A stretch of 64,000 bases of DNA from DASZFV01 sp035549075. GTDB taxonomy: Bacteria > Myxococcota_A > Polyangia > Fen-1088. The DNA lies in contig DASZRT010000151.1 of NCBI GenBank assembly GCA_035549075.1, positions 52,620-116,619 of the forward strand, in the 5' to 3' direction. The notes under the pieces were generated by a model. It was not told where the DNA came from and searched no databases. It worked only from the letters and a program-made list of their open reading frames with translations. The position numbers and the translations under genes were made by a program. Of this stretch, positions 32,421 to 41,304 are shown one piece after another; position 1 is the first letter of the stretch, and each line of letters starts with the position of its first letter.

Positions 32421-35400
32421 TCATCCCACCCAGGCGCGCGCGTTGCGGAACATGCGCATCCACGGGCTGTCGTCGCCGGTCCATGCGCGAGGGCGCCACG
32501 ACAGCTGCACGTTGCGGAACACGCGCTCGGGGTGCGGCATGAGGATCGTGACGCGACCGCCGGCCGCCGTGAGCGCCGTGACGCCGCCGGGCGAGCCGTT
32601 CGGGTTCTCGGGGTAGCGCTCGGTGACGTGGCCGCGGTGATCGACGAAGCGCGCCGCGACGGCGCCCGCGCGCTCGAGCGCCGCGAGGTCGTCGGGCGAC
32701 GCGAACTCCGCGCGGCCCTCGCCGTGCGCCGTCGAGATCGGGATGCGCGAGCCCTCCATTCCGGCGAAGAAGATCGAGTCGCTCTTGTCGATCGCAACGA
32801 GCGGCAACCGGGCTTCGAACTGCTCGCTGCGGTTGCGCACGAAGCGCGGCCACCGCGCGGCGCCCGGGATGAGCTCCTTGAGGTTCGACATCATCTGGCA
32901 ACCGTTGCAGACGCCCAGCGAGAACGTGTCGGGCCGCGCGAAGAACGCCGAGAACGCCGCGCGCGCGCCCGCGTGGAAGAGGATCGACTTCGCCCAGCCC
33001 TCGCCCGCGCCGAGGACGTCGCCGTACGAGAAGCCACCGCACGCGGCGAGCCCGCGGAACGACGCGAGGTCGACGCGGCCCGAGAGCACGTCGGTCATGT
33101 GCACGTCGACGGCCTCGAAGCCGGCGCGATCGAACGCGGCCGCCATCTCGATCTGGCCGTTGACGCCTTGCTCGCGCAGGATCGCGACGCGCGGCCGCGA
33201 CGTCACGCCGACGGTCTTCACGTCGTCGAGCGAGAACGTGAGATGCGCCGAGCGTCCCGGATCGGCGGCCTCGTGGTGCGCCGCGCGCTCTTCGTCGGCG
33301 GACGCGGCGTCGTCGCGCAGGCGCTGGATCGCGTGCGTCGTCTCCGACCACGCCGCGCGCAGGAACGTCAGGTCCTCGTCGAGGCGCACGCGGTGCTCGC
33401 CCTGACGAATTTGCACGCGGCCGCCGGTCACCGGGCGCGCGACGTCCGTGACGGCGTCGCCGAGGCCGTGCTTCGCGAACACGGCGCGCACGCGCTCCAC
33501 GTCGCCCGCGCGCACCTGCACGACGGCGCCCAGCTCTTCGCTGAACAGCGCCGCGACGGCGTCGGCGTCCTCGGGCAGATCGACCTCGAGGCCCGTGCCG
33601 CCCGCGAACGCCATCTCGACCAGCGTCACGAACAAGCCGCCGTCGCTGCGGTCATGGTACGCGAGCAGCGCGCCCGCGGCGTTGAGCTCTTGCACGGCCG
33701 CGAAGAAGCCGGTGAGGCGCGCCGGATCGTCGAGGTCGGGCGGCGCGTCGCCGAGCTGGCCGTACACCTGCGCGAGGCACGAGCCGCCGAGGCGGTTCTT
33801 GCCGCCGCCGAGATCGACGAGCAGCAGCTCGGTGTCGGTGACGTCGACGTCGCCGTCGGCGCGCAGCTCGGGCGTGAGCGCGCGGCGCACGTCGGTCACG
33901 GGCGCGAACGCGCTCACGACGAGCGACAGCGGCGCCGTCACGCTCTTCTTCTCACCTCGATCGTCCCACACCGTGCGCATCGACATCGAGTCCTTGCCGA
34001 CGGGGATCGCGATGCCGAGCGCGGGGCAGAGCTCGACGCCCACGGCGCGGACGGCGTCGTAGAGGCGCGCGTCCTCACCGGGATGGCCCGCGGGCGCCAT
34101 CCAGTTTGCCGAGAGCTTCACGTCGGACAGCTTGGCGACCGGCGCGCTCGCGAGGTTCGTGAGCGCCTCGGCGACGGCCATGCGCGCCGACGCCGCGGCG
34201 TCGAGCAGCGCGAGCGGCGAGCGCTCGCCCATCGCCATCGCCTCGCCCGTGTAGACGTCGAACGCCGTCGCCGTGACGCCGGCGTCGGCGACCGGCACCT
34301 GCCACGGGCCCACGAGCTGATCGCGCGCGACGAGGCCGCCCACCGTGCGGTCGCCGATCGTGATGAGGAAGGATTTGTCGGCGATCGTCGGCAGGCGCAG
34401 CAGGCGCAGCGCCGCCTCGCGCACGTCGAGCGACGCGGCCTCGAACGGCACGCGCTTGGCGGCGACATGCGCGGCGTTGCGGGTCATCTTCGGCGGCTTG
34501 CCGAGCAGCACGTTGAGCGGCATCTCGATGGGCCGCCGCGCGAGCAAGGCGTCGTCGACGCGCAGCAGGCCGTCTCCGGTGGCGTGGCCCACGACGGCGA
34601 ACGGGCAGCGCTCGCGCGCGCACAGCGCCTCGAACTCGGCCAGGCGCTCGGGCGCGAGCGCGAGCACGTAACGCTCCTGCGCCTCGTTGCACCACAGCTC
34701 GAGCGGCGACAACCCCTGCTCGTCGCTCGGCACCTTGCGCAGGTCGAACGTCGCGCCGCGCCCGCTGTCGTTGACGAGCTCGGGCAACGCGTTCGACAAA
34801 CCGCCCGCGCCCACGTCGTGGATCGACACGATCGGGTTCGCGTCGCCGCGCGCCCAGCAGCGGTCGATGACCTCCTGGCAGCGCCTCTGCATCTCGGCGT
34901 TGTCGCGTTGGACCGACGCGAAGTCGAGGTCCTCTTCCGACGCGCCCGACGCCACCGACGACGCCGCGCCGCCGCCGAGGCCGATGAGCATCGCCGGCCC
35001 GCCCAACACGATCACGGGAGCGCCCACTGGGATCGTGCCCTTCTGCACGTCCGACGGGCGCACGTTGCCGAGGCCGCCCGCAAGCATGATGGGCTTGTGG
35101 TAGCCGCGCACCTCGGTGCCGCCGCCGGGCAACGGGCTCTCCACTTCGAACGTTCGAAAATAGCCGGCGATCGCCGGACGCCCGAACTCGTTGTTGAAGG
35201 CGGCGCCGCCGAGCGGGCCGTCGATCATGATGTCGAGCGCGCTGGCGATGCGCGCGGGTTTGCCATGGTCGCGCTCCCACTCGCGCACGGCGCCCGGCAG
35301 GCGCAGGTTCGAGACCGAGAAGCCCGTGAGGCCCGCCTTCGGCTTCGCGCCGCGGCCCGTCGCGCCCTCGTCGCGGATCTCGCCGCCCGAGCCCGTGGCC

Positions 35401-36326
35401 GCGCCCGGGAACGGCGAGATGGCCGTCGGGTGGTTGTGCGTCTCGACCTTCATCAAGATGTGCACGGGCTCGACGTGCGCGCCGTAGACGCCGGTCGACG
35501 GGTCGGGGAAGAAGCGACCGCCCGTCGCGCCCTCGATGACGGCGGCGTTGTCCTTGTAGGCCGACAGCACGCCGCGCGGGCTCGCCTCGGTGCTGCGTCG
35601 GATCATCTTGAAGAGCGACAGGGGCTGCGGCGCGCCGTCGACGACGAAGTCGGCGTTGAAGATCTTGTGGCGGCAGTGCTCGCTGTTCGCCTGCGCGAAC
35701 ATCATGAGCTCGACGTCGGTGGGATCGCGGCCCAGCGTCGCGTAGGCCTCGACCAGGTAGTTGATCTCGTCGGGCGCGAGCGCCAGGCCGAGCCGCGCGT
35801 TGGCGCGCGCGAGCGCGGCGCGGCCGTCGCCGGCGAGCGCGACCGTCGCCAGCGGGCGCGGCCGCTCGGTCGCGAAGAGCTTCGCCGCCTCGGCCGAGCT
35901 CGCGAGCACGGACTCGGTCATGCGGTCGTACAGCGCGCGTCGCAGCGCCGCTTCGTCGTCGACGGCGCCCGAGACGGCGTACCAGATGCCGCGCTCGATG
36001 CGCCGCACCTTCGCGAGGCCGCAGATGCGCGCGATGTCGGTCGCCTTCGACGACCACGGCGAGATCGTCCCGAGCCGCGGCACGACGAGCATACGCACGG
36101 CGCCCGCCGGATCGGCCGCGGCGCCGAGGCGCGGGCCGTAGGTGAGCAGCCGGTCGAGGACGCCGCGCTCGGCGGCCGCGAGCTGACCGTCGTCGCCTCC
36201 GACGTCGACGAAGTGAGCGAAGCGCGCCGAGAGCGCCGAGACGCGCGGGTTGCGCGCGCGCGCCGCGGCGAGCCGTTTCTCCAAACGAGCCGGCGTGAAA
36301 GCGGGCGCGCCAGCGATTTCGATCAT
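32421..36326 (-). CDS. purL: phosphoribosylformylglycinamidine synthase, single-chain
   Basis: A 1301-residue enzyme, the length of the single-chain proteobacterial form, for the fourth step of de novo purine synthesis: FGAR + glutamine + ATP to FGAM. The N-terminal PurS-like part is followed by the FGAM synthetase core (AQANSEHCRHKIFNADF, KVETHNHPTAISPFPGAATG, SIHDVGAGGLSNALPE, GGKNRLGGSCLAQVYGQ). The C-terminal class I glutaminase domain has VAILREQGVNGQ, FSLGVCNGCQMMSNL with the nucleophilic Cys, and PHPERVFRN with the catalytic His. ATG 36326 matches the normal family N-terminus (MIEIAGAPAF). The MmcQ-like gene follows. Confidence 0.97.
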   Translation of the reverse strand: MIEIAGAPAFTPARLEKRLAAARARNPRVSALSARFAHFVDVGGDDGQLAAAERGVLDRLLTYGPRLGAAADPAGAVRMLVVPRLGTISPWSSKATDIARICGLAKVRRIERGIWYAVSGAVDDEAALRRALYDRMTESVLASSAEAAKLFATERPRPLATVALAGDGRAALARANARLGLALAPDEINYLVEAYATLGRDPTDVELMMFAQANSEHCRHKIFNADFVVDGAPQPLSLFKMIRRSTEASPRGVLSAYKDNAAVIEGATGGRFFPDPSTGVYGAHVEPVHILMKVETHNHPTAISPFPGAATGSGGEIRDEGATGRGAKPKAGLTGFSVSNLRLPGAVREWERDHGKPARIASALDIMIDGPLGGAAFNNEFGRPAIAGYFRTFEVESPLPGGGTEVRGYHKPIMLAGGLGNVRPSDVQKGTIPVGAPVIVLGGPAMLIGLGGGAASSVASGASEEDLDFASVQRDNAEMQRRCQEVIDRCWARGDANPIVSIHDVGAGGLSNALPELVNDSGRGATFDLRKVPSDEQGLSPLELWCNEAQERYVLALAPERLAEFEALCARERCPFAVVGHATGDGLLRVDDALLARRPIEMPLNVLLGKPPKMTRNAAHVAAKRVPFEAASLDVREAALRLLRLPTIADKSFLITIGDRTVGGLVARDQLVGPWQVPVADAGVTATAFDVYTGEAMAMGERSPLALLDAAASARMAVAEALTNLASAPVAKLSDVKLSANWMAPAGHPGEDARLYDAVRAVGVELCPALGIAIPVGKDSMSMRTVWDDRGEKKSVTAPLSLVVSAFAPVTDVRRALTPELRADGDVDVTDTELLLVDLGGGKNRLGGSCLAQVYGQLGDAPPDLDDPARLTGFFAAVQELNAAGALLAYHDRSDGGLFVTLVEMAFAGGTGLEVDLPEDADAVAALFSEELGAVVQVRAGDVERVRAVFAKHGLGDAVTDVARPVTGGRVQIRQGEHRVRLDEDLTFLRAAWSETTHAIQRLRDDAASADEERAAHHEAADPGRSAHLTFSLDDVKTVGVTSRPRVAILREQGVNGQIEMAAAFDRAGFEAVDVHMTDVLSGRVDLASFRGLAACGGFSYGDVLGAGEGWAKSILFHAGARAAFSAFFARPDTFSLGVCNGCQMMSNLKELIPGAARWPRFVRNRSEQFEARLPLVAIDKSDSIFFAGMEGSRIPISTAHGEGRAEFASPDDLAALERAGAVAARFVDHRGHVTERYPENPNGSPGGVTALTAAGGRVTILMPHPERVFRNVQLSWRPRAWTGDDSPWMRMFRNARAWVG

Positions 36327-36380
36327 GTGCCGGCAGCCTGCCAAAGCAGACCGCGACATGCAACGGCGGACCCTGACCTT

Positions 36381-37220
36381 CTACTTGGTCACCTTCGTCG
36401 CCAGCGTCGTCGTCGCGAGGTTGTTCGCGGTCTTGTCGAGCGCCGTCTTGATGTCGCCCGCGAACTGCGCCGTCGTGACGCCTGGGAGCGGGCGCGCCTT
36501 CTGCGCGTAGAGCGTGAAGACGTAGTCGTGCGTTCCGCTCGGCGGGCACGGGCGGATGTAGCCCATCGACTCGTTGTTGCCGCCGACCTGCATCGCGCCC
36601 GACGGATCGGGCGGCGTGTGCGAGGCCTGCGAGACGTCCTCGGGCAGCGCGAACGTGTCGGGCTTGATGTCCCAGATCGCCCAGTGCGTGAAGCCGTTGG
36701 TGTTGTCCTTGAGGACGATCGCGTAGCCGGCCGTGCCCTCGGGGCCCTTGCCCCACATGAGCGGCGGCGACGGCTTCGAGCCGTTGCCGCTGATGCAGGT
36801 GTACTTCATCGGGATCGTGCCGCCCGCCTCGACGACGGTGCTCGTGAGGGCGAAGCCGCCCGCGCCGGCGGAGGCGTCGGGCGTCGTGCCGCCGTCGCTG
36901 CCTCCGGAGGCCGCCGTGCCGCCGGTTCCCGTCGTACCACCGCTCGCCGTCGTGCCCCCGGTGCCCGTCGCGCCGCCCGTCGCCGTCGTGCCACCCGTGC
37001 CCGTGGTTCCACCCGTCGCGCTCGAACCGCCGGTGCCCGTGGTCCCGCCGCTCGCCGTCGTGCCGCCCGTGCCTCCACTCGCCGTCGTGCCACCCGTCCC
37101 CGTCGTGCCACCCGTGCCCCCGGGCGTCGAGCCGCCCGACGAGCAGCCGTAAACAACGAAGGCGCCCGCGAGCGCCACCACCATCCCGAACGTTTCGGCT
37201 TTGTGTCGCAACGTCGTCAT
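36381..37220 (-). CDS. PEBP (YbhB/YbcL) family lipoprotein
   Basis: A 279-residue exported protein. The signal peptide ends ALAGAFVVYGC with a lipobox, then about 90 residues of GGT(T/A) linker. The domain FALTSTVVEAGGTIPMKYTC, GYAIVLKDNTNGFTHWAIWD, GYIRPCPPSGTHDYVFTLYA is a phosphatidylethanolamine-binding-protein fold with the usual anion pocket (DPDx and GxHR-like blocks are recognisable as PDPSG and SGTHDY). Members bind phospholipid headgroups or inhibit proteases; the ligand here is unknown. ATG 37220 has AGGAGA 6 nt upstream. Confidence 0.85.
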   Translation of the reverse strand: MTTLRHKAETFGMVVALAGAFVVYGCSSGGSTPGGTGGTTGTGGTTASGGTGGTTASGGTTGTGGSSATGGTTGTGGTTATGGATGTGGTTASGGTTGTGGTAASGGSDGGTTPDASAGAGGFALTSTVVEAGGTIPMKYTCISGNGSKPSPPLMWGKGPEGTAGYAIVLKDNTNGFTHWAIWDIKPDTFALPEDVSQASHTPPDPSGAMQVGGNNESMGYIRPCPPSGTHDYVFTLYAQKARPLPGVTTAQFAGDIKTALDKTANNLATTTLATKVTK

Positions 37221-37328
37221 CGAGTCTCCTCTCGGCATCGCGGCAGCGTCGCGCCCCGCGCCGGCGGCGATGGTGCATCCTCGCGCGAGCCGCTGCAACG
37301 GGGGGCTGCCTAACCGCCCTGCGACGCG

Positions 37329-37350
37329 AAAAACCCCGTGGTACTCACGG
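37329..37350 (-). terminator. intrinsic terminator between DUF1552 and PEBP genes
   Basis: On the minus strand ccgtg-agtac-cacgg forms a 5-bp GC stem with a 5-base loop, followed by ggg and a run of five T. It lies in the 232-bp gap after the DUF1552 gene and before the PEBP gene. An additional GC hairpin (ggcccaacgggcc) lies just after the DUF1552 stop near 37438-37452. Confidence 0.5.
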
Positions 37351-37452
37351 ATCGGAGTTTTCCTGTCGGCGACGGCGGCGGCGTTCGGGGGAGCGTCCGC
37401 CGCCGGCGCCGCGGGATTTACGGGCCCGCTAACAGGCCGGCCCAACGGGCCG

Positions 37453-38838
37453 TCAAAGGCCCGCTAATGTCCCGTCGGCGTCGCCGACCTTCACGTTCAC
37501 GCCCATCGTCGCGATGACGCTCGTGAGCAGGTTCGAGACCTTCGTGTGCGTCGCCGTCGGGAAGAGCAGGTGCTTGCCGGGCGTGAACATGCCGCCGCCG
37601 TGGCCCGCGAGAATCACGGGCATGTCGTCATGGTTGTGGCGATCTCCGTCGGAGATCTCGCTCGAGAAGAAGATCGTCGAGTTGTAGAGCATGTCGTTCG
37701 CGCCCTCGGGCACGGCCTTCAGCTTGGTCAAGAAGTAGGCGAACAGCTGGATCTCGTAGGTGCCGATCTGCTGCAGCATCATGAGGTTCGCCGGCATCAT
37801 CCCGTGGTGCGAGATGTCGTGGTGGCCGCGCGAGATGCCGAGGTTGTTGTAGGTGCGGTTGCTGCCGGCGTTGCCGAGCATGAACGAGATGATGCGCGTC
37901 GAATCGCACTGCATGGCGAGCACCATGAGGTCGCTCATGGCCTTGACCTGCGTCTCGAAGTCCGTCGACGAGGCGGTCTTCGTCGTCGGCATCGTGCACA
38001 TCGCCGTGGGCGTCGCGACGGCCGCCTGACGCTCGAGCTCGCGCACACCCGTGAGGAATTGATCGAGCTTCTCGCCGTCCGTCTTGCCGAGCTTCCCGCG
38101 CAGCGTGGTCGCGTCGTCGAGCGCCGAGTCGAGCACGCTCTTTTGATAAGCGCGGCGCTTGGCGAGCTCGGCCGTCGACGCCGTCGGATCGAAGCCCATG
38201 AAGATCTGGTCGAACACCTGCGAGGGGTTCGTGAGCTTCGGCAGCGGCGTCATCGCGTCGGCCCACGAGACGTTGCGCGCGTAGGCGCAGCTGTAGCCGC
38301 TGTCGCAGCCGCCGGCCGAGCTGCCGCCGTCGATGCCGAGCTGCATCGACGGCAGGCGCGTCGCGGTGCCCACCTTTTGCGCGGCGATCTGATCGGCCGA
38401 GACGCCGTTCATGATCGTCTCTTCGGACTTGAACGGGTGCGCGCAGGTGATGAAGGCGCCCGTGCCCGACGCGTGATCGCCGGGGCCGTCGGGCTTGGCC
38501 AGCGCGTTCTCGAGGCCCGTGATGAACGTGAAGTCGGGCTTGAGGGCGGCGAGCGGCTCGAGCATCGTCGTGATCTCGAAGCCCGGGCCCGTCGTCGTCG
38601 GGTAGAAATCGCCGCGCGTCGAACCGTTGATGCCGCAGGGCACGTAATAGAAGACGGTTCGCTTGGGCGCCACGGGCGCATCGGCGCGCGCGGACCGCGG
38701 CGCGAGCGACTCGAGAAACGGCAAACCGATCGCGACGGCCGCGCCGCCGCCCAGGAACAAACGTCGGCGAATCTTGGGCGACGCGTCGGCTTTCACCGCG
38801 AGCGCGTGTTGACCGATCGAATCGCGCGCGCTCTTCAT
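37453..38838 (-). CDS. DUF1552 protein, Tat-exported
   Basis: A 461-residue protein with a twin-arginine-type signal (RRRLFLGGGAAVAIGLPF). The body has DUF1552 features: VFYYVPCGINGSTRGDFYP, ITGLENALAKP, NNLGISRGHHDISHH, IGTYEIQLFAYFLTKL and DMPVILAGHGGG. DUF1552 proteins are secreted sulfatase/phosphatase-superfamily-like proteins of Planctomycetes and Myxococcota, almost always beside DUF1592-type proteins; their function is unproven. ATG 38838 overlaps the upstream gene's stop (ATGA), so the pair is coupled. A terminator-like hairpin follows. Confidence 0.88.
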   Translation of the reverse strand: MKSARDSIGQHALAVKADASPKIRRRLFLGGGAAVAIGLPFLESLAPRSARADAPVAPKRTVFYYVPCGINGSTRGDFYPTTTGPGFEITTMLEPLAALKPDFTFITGLENALAKPDGPGDHASGTGAFITCAHPFKSEETIMNGVSADQIAAQKVGTATRLPSMQLGIDGGSSAGGCDSGYSCAYARNVSWADAMTPLPKLTNPSQVFDQIFMGFDPTASTAELAKRRAYQKSVLDSALDDATTLRGKLGKTDGEKLDQFLTGVRELERQAAVATPTAMCTMPTTKTASSTDFETQVKAMSDLMVLAMQCDSTRIISFMLGNAGSNRTYNNLGISRGHHDISHHGMMPANLMMLQQIGTYEIQLFAYFLTKLKAVPEGANDMLYNSTIFFSSEISDGDRHNHDDMPVILAGHGGGMFTPGKHLLFPTATHTKVSNLLTSVIATMGVNVKVGDADGTLAGL

Positions 38839-40556
38839 GGCGCACCTCCCGCGGCGACGGGCTCGCCGCGCCGTTTGGTGAACGTGTCGCCCGTGACGAT
38901 CGCGGCGATCAACTCGGGCAGCTGGTAGCCGCCCGCGCGGAGCGCGTTGGCGTAGCCGTACAACAACGCCGGGTCCATGTGGTTGGGCGAGTCGTCGGGC
39001 GCGCGGCCGAGCGCGTAGGTGTAGAGCTTCTGCGTCGCGCACGCCGCGAAGCCGTCGTCTTTCGCGACGAGCTGCGACAGCTCGGCCGCGCCGTCGAACG
39101 TGCGCCCGTCGGGCAGCTTGCCGGACGCGTCGACGGGGAACGTGCCGTCCATCGTGCGGTAGGCGCCGATCGGATCGTAGTTCTCGAGGCCGAAGCCCAG
39201 CGGATCCATGACGACGTGGCACACGGCGCACGGGTTCATGTGGTGCGTCTCGAGGCGCTGGCGGAGCGACTGTGTTCCCGCCGTCGACGTGTCGAGCTTC
39301 GCGGCCGCGGCGTTGGGCGGCGGCGCGATCGTCTGACACATGAGCTGCTCGAGGATCCACTTGCCGCGCAGCACGGGCGAGTTGCTCGTCGGGTGCGAGT
39401 TCACGGTGAGGAACGAGCCGTGCGTGAGGAAGCCCGTGCGGTGCGCGTCGGGCCCGAGCGCGACCTTCTGCATCGCCGAGCCCGTGAGCGGCGCCATCCC
39501 ATAATGCTTGGCGAGGCGATCGTTGGCGTACGTGTAGTCCGAGAGCAGCAGCTTCTGCAGCGACAGGCCGCCGAACACGACGTCGCGGAACATCATGTAC
39601 GTCTCTTGCTTCATGGCGTCGCGCAGGGCCGCGTCGAAGTTGGGGAACATCGTCGGGTCGGGCGTGACCTCGTCCACCATGCGCGTGTAGAGCCACTGGC
39701 CCGCGAAGTTGTCGACGAGCGCGCTCGCCTTCGGATCGGCCAGCATGCGCGTCACCTGCGCGCGCAGCTTCGCCGGATCCGAGAGCGCGCCCGCGTCGGC
39801 CGCCGCCGAGAGCGCGTCGTCGGGCATCGTGCTCCAAAGGAAGTACGACAGACGCGTCGCGAGCTCCCAGCCCGTGAGGGCGTGCGGCGTCGCCGACGTC
39901 GGCGACGGATCGAGCTCGACGCGGTAGAGGAAGTACGGCGACACGAGCGTCGCCTGCAGCGCGAGGCCCACGCCCGTCTCCCAGGTGTCGCCGTTCGTGC
40001 GCGCGAGCGTCACGGGAATCATGAGGTGATCGACCTCGGCGTCGGTGAGCGGGCGCCGCCAGGCCTTGCGGCCGAACGCGCGCAGCACCGTGCGCGCGCA
40101 GGTCTCGCCCGTCGTCAGATCGCAGGTGAGGAGCTTCGCGCGCGCCGCGCCCGCGAGCGCGGTCGTCACGAGCGTCGCGGCCGCCGCTTGGTACATCTGC
40201 GTGTGGACGGGCGAGACGGTGAGGACGTCGGAGATGTTGTCGAAGCCGAAGCTGCGATCGTCAGGCGGGAAGGCGTTGGCGGGCTGCGACGTGTCGCCGA
40301 GCAGATCGCGGACCGTGTTGTTGTACTCGGCGCGGTTGAGGCGGTGGACGGTGACGCGGCCCGGATCGGTGCCGGCCAAGGGCACGTCGGAAGACGAGCC
40401 ACCCGTGCCCGACGGGGCGGACGAGCCGCCCGCGCCGACGGACGGGCCCGAGCCGCCGGACGCGCGGCCGCTCGGCGAAATCACCTGGCCCGTGCACGCC
40501 GACAGCGCCAGCGCGAGCGCGCACGAAAGCCTCGAGGGGGGCGGAGCCTTCAACAT
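38835..40556 (-). CDS. DUF1592/DUF1588/DUF1585 lipoprotein with a haem c motif
   Basis: A 573-residue lipoprotein (CALALALSAC lipobox, short Gly/Ser linker). The modules in order are RLNRAEYNNTVRDLLGD (DUF1587), an FGRKAWRRPLTDAEVDHL block (DUF1595), LATRLSYFLWSTMPDDAL (DUF1592), FLTHGSFLTVNSHPTSNSPV (DUF1588) and PIGAYRTMDGTFPVDASGKL (DUF1585). CAVCHVVMDPLGFGLENYD holds a CxxCH, so one haem c is expected. These proteins are typical of Planctomycetes and Myxococcota and are suspected to take part in extracellular redox or polymer breakdown. GGAGG lies 3 nt before ATG 40556. The start is coupled to DUF1552 downstream. Confidence 0.88.
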   Translation of the reverse strand: MLKAPPPSRLSCALALALSACTGQVISPSGRASGGSGPSVGAGGSSAPSGTGGSSSDVPLAGTDPGRVTVHRLNRAEYNNTVRDLLGDTSQPANAFPPDDRSFGFDNISDVLTVSPVHTQMYQAAAATLVTTALAGAARAKLLTCDLTTGETCARTVLRAFGRKAWRRPLTDAEVDHLMIPVTLARTNGDTWETGVGLALQATLVSPYFLYRVELDPSPTSATPHALTGWELATRLSYFLWSTMPDDALSAAADAGALSDPAKLRAQVTRMLADPKASALVDNFAGQWLYTRMVDEVTPDPTMFPNFDAALRDAMKQETYMMFRDVVFGGLSLQKLLLSDYTYANDRLAKHYGMAPLTGSAMQKVALGPDAHRTGFLTHGSFLTVNSHPTSNSPVLRGKWILEQLMCQTIAPPPNAAAAKLDTSTAGTQSLRQRLETHHMNPCAVCHVVMDPLGFGLENYDPIGAYRTMDGTFPVDASGKLPDGRTFDGAAELSQLVAKDDGFAACATQKLYTYALGRAPDDSPNHMDPALLYGYANALRAGGYQLPELIAAIVTGDTFTKRRGEPVAAGGAP

Positions 40557-40686
40557 CGACCTCCGGAACAAGAGACGGGCCGGCGCGGCGCGCCAGGCAA
40601 CCAAGCTCGTCGAGATCTTCAGAGTGCACCGATCGGCCAAAACCGGCTCGAAAAATCGCGCGCCGGCGAAATGCCGGAACGCCGCG

Positions 40687-41304
40687 CTACGGGACGAGCG
40701 ACTGCATCAATCGCCCGACGATGACGTCGAGCGCGGGCTCGTTCTCGCCGCCTTCCGGAATGATGAGATCGGCGAAGCGCTTCGACGGCTCGACGAACGC
40801 GAGGTGCATGGGGCGTACGGTCGTCGCGTACTGCTCTCGCACCTGCGCGAACGTGCGGCCGCGCTCTTCCATGTCGCGCCGCAGCCGGCGCATGAGGCGC
40901 ACGTCGGCGTCGGTGTCGACGAAGAGGCGCAGGTCGAGCTGCCGGCGCAGGCCCTCGTCGGCGAGCACGAGGATGCCCTCGACGACGATGACGGGCGCGG
41001 GCTCGACCCGGCGGGTCTCGGCGCGCCGCGCGTGCTCGCGGTAGTCGTACTGCGGAACGTCGATGCCCTTGCCCGCGCGCAATGTCGCGAGGTGTGCCGC
41101 GAGCAAGTCGGTCTCGAGGGCGTCGGGGTGATCGAAGTTCACGAGCGCGCGCGCCTCGGGCGCCATGCCCGAGCGATCGCGGTAGTAGGCGTCCTGCTCG
41201 ATGAGCACGGCCGCGCCCGCGGGCAGCCGATCGACGAGCGCGCGCGCGACGGTGGTCTTGCCCGATCCCGTGCCCCCCGCGACGCCGACGACGAACACCC
41301 GCAT
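40687..41304 (-). CDS. udk: uridine kinase
   Basis: A 205-residue P-loop kinase that phosphorylates uridine and cytidine to the monophosphates with ATP or GTP in pyrimidine salvage. FVVGVAGGTGSGKTTVARAL has the Walker A, IEQDAYYRDRS is the nucleoside-binding loop (Asp as base), VNFDHPDALETDLLAAHL, and VVEGILVLADEGLRRQLDLR is the Walker B region. RRLRRDMEERGRTF is the lid. Length and motif order are those of bacterial Udk. Its ATG shares a base with the upstream gene's TGA (TGATG), so the two are coupled. Confidence 0.95.
   Translation of the reverse strand: MRVFVVGVAGGTGSGKTTVARALVDRLPAGAAVLIEQDAYYRDRSGMAPEARALVNFDHPDALETDLLAAHLATLRAGKGIDVPQYDYREHARRAETRRVEPAPVIVVEGILVLADEGLRRQLDLRLFVDTDADVRLMRRLRRDMEERGRTFAQVREQYATTVRPMHLAFVEPSKRFADLIIPEGGENEPALDVIVGRLMQSLVP

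Noticed and set aside
36806..37156. Tandem short repeats that could be read as a CRISPR-like array.
   Set aside because: Units are 6-15 bp Gly/Thr codon repeats in frame with a lipoprotein; there are no equal-length unique spacers and no cas genes.
32358..37313. Open frame of 1651 codons on the plus strand.
   Set aside because: It runs antisense through purL and the PEBP gene, is rich in Arg/Ala/His without domains, and arises from GC-biased codon use on the other strand; purL motifs are complete.
37221..37452. Possible cyclic-di-GMP or other riboswitch before the PEBP gene.
   Set aside because: A terminator-like hairpin is present but no recognised aptamer consensus was found; it is better explained as the terminator of the DUF1552 operon.
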